Assembly (NCBI RefSeq): GCF_028858725.1 | Contig: NC_084759.1 | Coordinates: forward strand, 175,303,770-175,367,769 | Reading direction: 5' to 3' | Length of the DNA stretch: 64,000 nt | Source: Colius striatus | Lineage: Eukaryota > Chordata > Aves > Coliiformes > Coliidae | Shown here: positions 62,651 to 64,000 of the stretch, piece by piece | Layout: each line of letters begins with the position of its first letter | Numbering within the stretch: the stretch's first letter is position 1 | Translations under genes and position numbers: made by a program | The notes under the pieces: generated by a model | The model's database searches: none | Told to the model about the DNA's origin: nothing | What the model saw: only the letters and a program-made list of their open reading frames with translations

Positions 62651-62706
62651 AATGGCATTGACCACTGTGACATATGCAAATGGCACAGACCACTATGACA
62701 TGTGCA
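62651..62706. repeat. 28-bp tandem duplication
   Basis: Two head-to-tail 28-bp copies (62651-62678 and 62679-62706), each built on AATGGCA..GACCACT.TGACAT.TGCA, differ at about four positions. It is a local duplication in intron 9. Confidence 0.8.
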
Positions 62707-64000
62707 AACACTCAAACTTCAGGGAGGATTACAGACTGTAATCAAGGATTTTCAAGCCCATTGACATTTACTGTTTTAGTAACCTGTTGTGCTTCATTTA
62801 CTAGTTAGGACATCACCAATTAGGCTCTCTTCGTAGCCAGTGAAAGAGACAAGCACCTCTAGAGGGTACATGGTGCTGAGAGAGGGCTGGAAGGGATGGG
62901 ATGAACCACTTTCTCTTTTCATGAACTCTGTGGGAAGCCCAAGAGATTTGATTAGACACTGAATTTTTAAGCAGCTGAAGTTGTGAGGTTAGTCTTTCCA
63001 TTAGTTAGTGTAAGGATTATGAGATGTGTCTGATAGGAATGGAAAGTGATGGATTTTAGATCCTCCTTCCAACACTAAAGAGTTATACAAAGAGGCTTCT
63101 TGGAGCATACCACACTGCCAAGCCCTCGAAACTGAACTTCAGCCCAGCTTTTACATATTGGACAGTGCTGCTTTGTTGTATCTCACTTGATGACATTTTC
63201 AGCACTGTAGAAATTTCAGCACAACTGACTCTTCATGGTTTTTTTAAATGTTTAGTTCAAGGAAGAAAACTTAGTGTGGATTTATTTATTTAACAAATAT
63301 TGTTTTGACTTTGGTTGTTCCTGTGAGCCAAAAGAAAAGAACACCATGACTCAAACCTTGACCTTCTCCCCTAACTCTGTAGCTTCGTTTGAGGATGTTC
63401 AGACAACTTGTTCTGTTTTGTGGTGTTTGAAGGTCAGTGCTGGTAGCGTAAGGAATGGCAATGCATGCAAATGATTGTTGTGTTTTCTGTTAGCAGCAAT
63501 GGGCTGAAAGAAGCAATGATCTTCCAAGGCACATAAATTGGCTAGTGTGGTTATGTGTTTCAGCTGCAGACAAGCCACTCAAGACAAATTTCAGTCCAGC
63601 TGCTAGAGCATACATCTTAGATCAATGGGAGCTTCCTGTGGAGAATTGTTTGGAGCTGGGAAGGAGAGACTTTCTCCTCTTTTACTCCCAGTGCAATCTT
63701 AAACCTATCTCGGGAGGCATGTGTAAGAGATCATTAAATTATTCTCTTCTTTGCAGAGATAAATGCATTGTGTGGTGATAGGCACTGATAAAAATTGGGG
63801 AGAGATTAAGCTCCCCTACAGACTCTATAAAGTATTGCTTTAGACAACAGACTTGGCTTAAGAAGTGCAAGGACGAGTTCATTTATTTTAAGTGAAGTGT
63901 GGAATGACTGCCAATGTCTTAGTTGCTGAGACAATTGATACTTGTTCAGCAGATCTTTTTTATGTATTAACACTAAGACATCACTTCCAATAGCTATGTG

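Larger units (their letters stand above)
58970..64000 (+). other. NELL2: Start of NELL2 intron 9, continuing past the window
   Basis: No exon following in phase 1 with the cysteine pattern of VWC domain 2 was found before base 64000, so the intron is at least 5.0 kb. It contains a 16-bp direct repeat (60237-60271), a solo LTR (60799-61577) and a 28-bp tandem duplication (62651-62706). Open frames elsewhere are short and unrecognised. Confidence 0.85.

Noticed and set aside
1..64000. Search for CRISPR arrays, operons, tRNA/rRNA genes or other non-standard systems
   Set aside because: The window is vertebrate nuclear DNA. No regularly spaced repeats, RNA genes or bacterial-type gene clusters were seen on either strand.

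Overview
The window is vertebrate nuclear DNA from a bird. It is AT-rich, with large introns and GT-AG splicing. It carries many CR1 LINE fragments, the dominant avian interspersed repeat, and one solo LTR of a type I associate with avian endogenous retroviruses. The species cannot be fixed from the sequence. The LTR type makes me favour a non-galliform (neoavian) bird, which is an inference from memory.

The only protein-coding gene I can support is the 5' half of NELL2 (neural EGF-like 2, the avian 'Nel' gene) on the + strand. Nine coding exons lie at 17066-17120, 17283-17411, 38217-38367, 51865-52038, 52145-52241, 56115-56187, 56373-56455, 57481-57609 and 58867-58969. They join to 994 nt with every phase consistent. 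They encode residues 1-331: signal peptide, thrombospondin-N/laminin-G-like domain, coiled coil and the first VWC domain. The remaining VWC and EGF-like repeats must lie beyond base 64000. The gene product is a secreted, glycosylated neuronal ligand.

Layout: 1-16.1 kb is gene-free upstream DNA with one weathered CR1 piece (5.4-5.7 kb) and one very old minus-strand LINE (7.2-8.1 kb) that still shows reverse-transcriptase motifs. About 16.26-17.53 kb is a CpG island holding the promoter, the 5' UTR with two short upstream ORFs, exon 1, a 162-bp intron 1 and exon 2. Introns 2 (20.8 kb) and 3 (13.5 kb) hold CR1 copies in both orientations around exon 3. Exons 4-9 cluster in 51.8-59.0 kb. The tail, 59.0-64.0 kb, is the start of intron 9 and contains a 779-bp solo LTR with a 5-bp target-site duplication.

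I found no previously undescribed biological system. The points most worth a second look concern NELL2 RNA processing: an open, 3n-length intron 1; a tandem acceptor at exon 2; a two-codon uORF 15 nt before the start; an inverted CR1 pair around exon 3; a weak acceptor on a frame-preserving exon 4; and a possible intronic polyadenylation product after exon 8.
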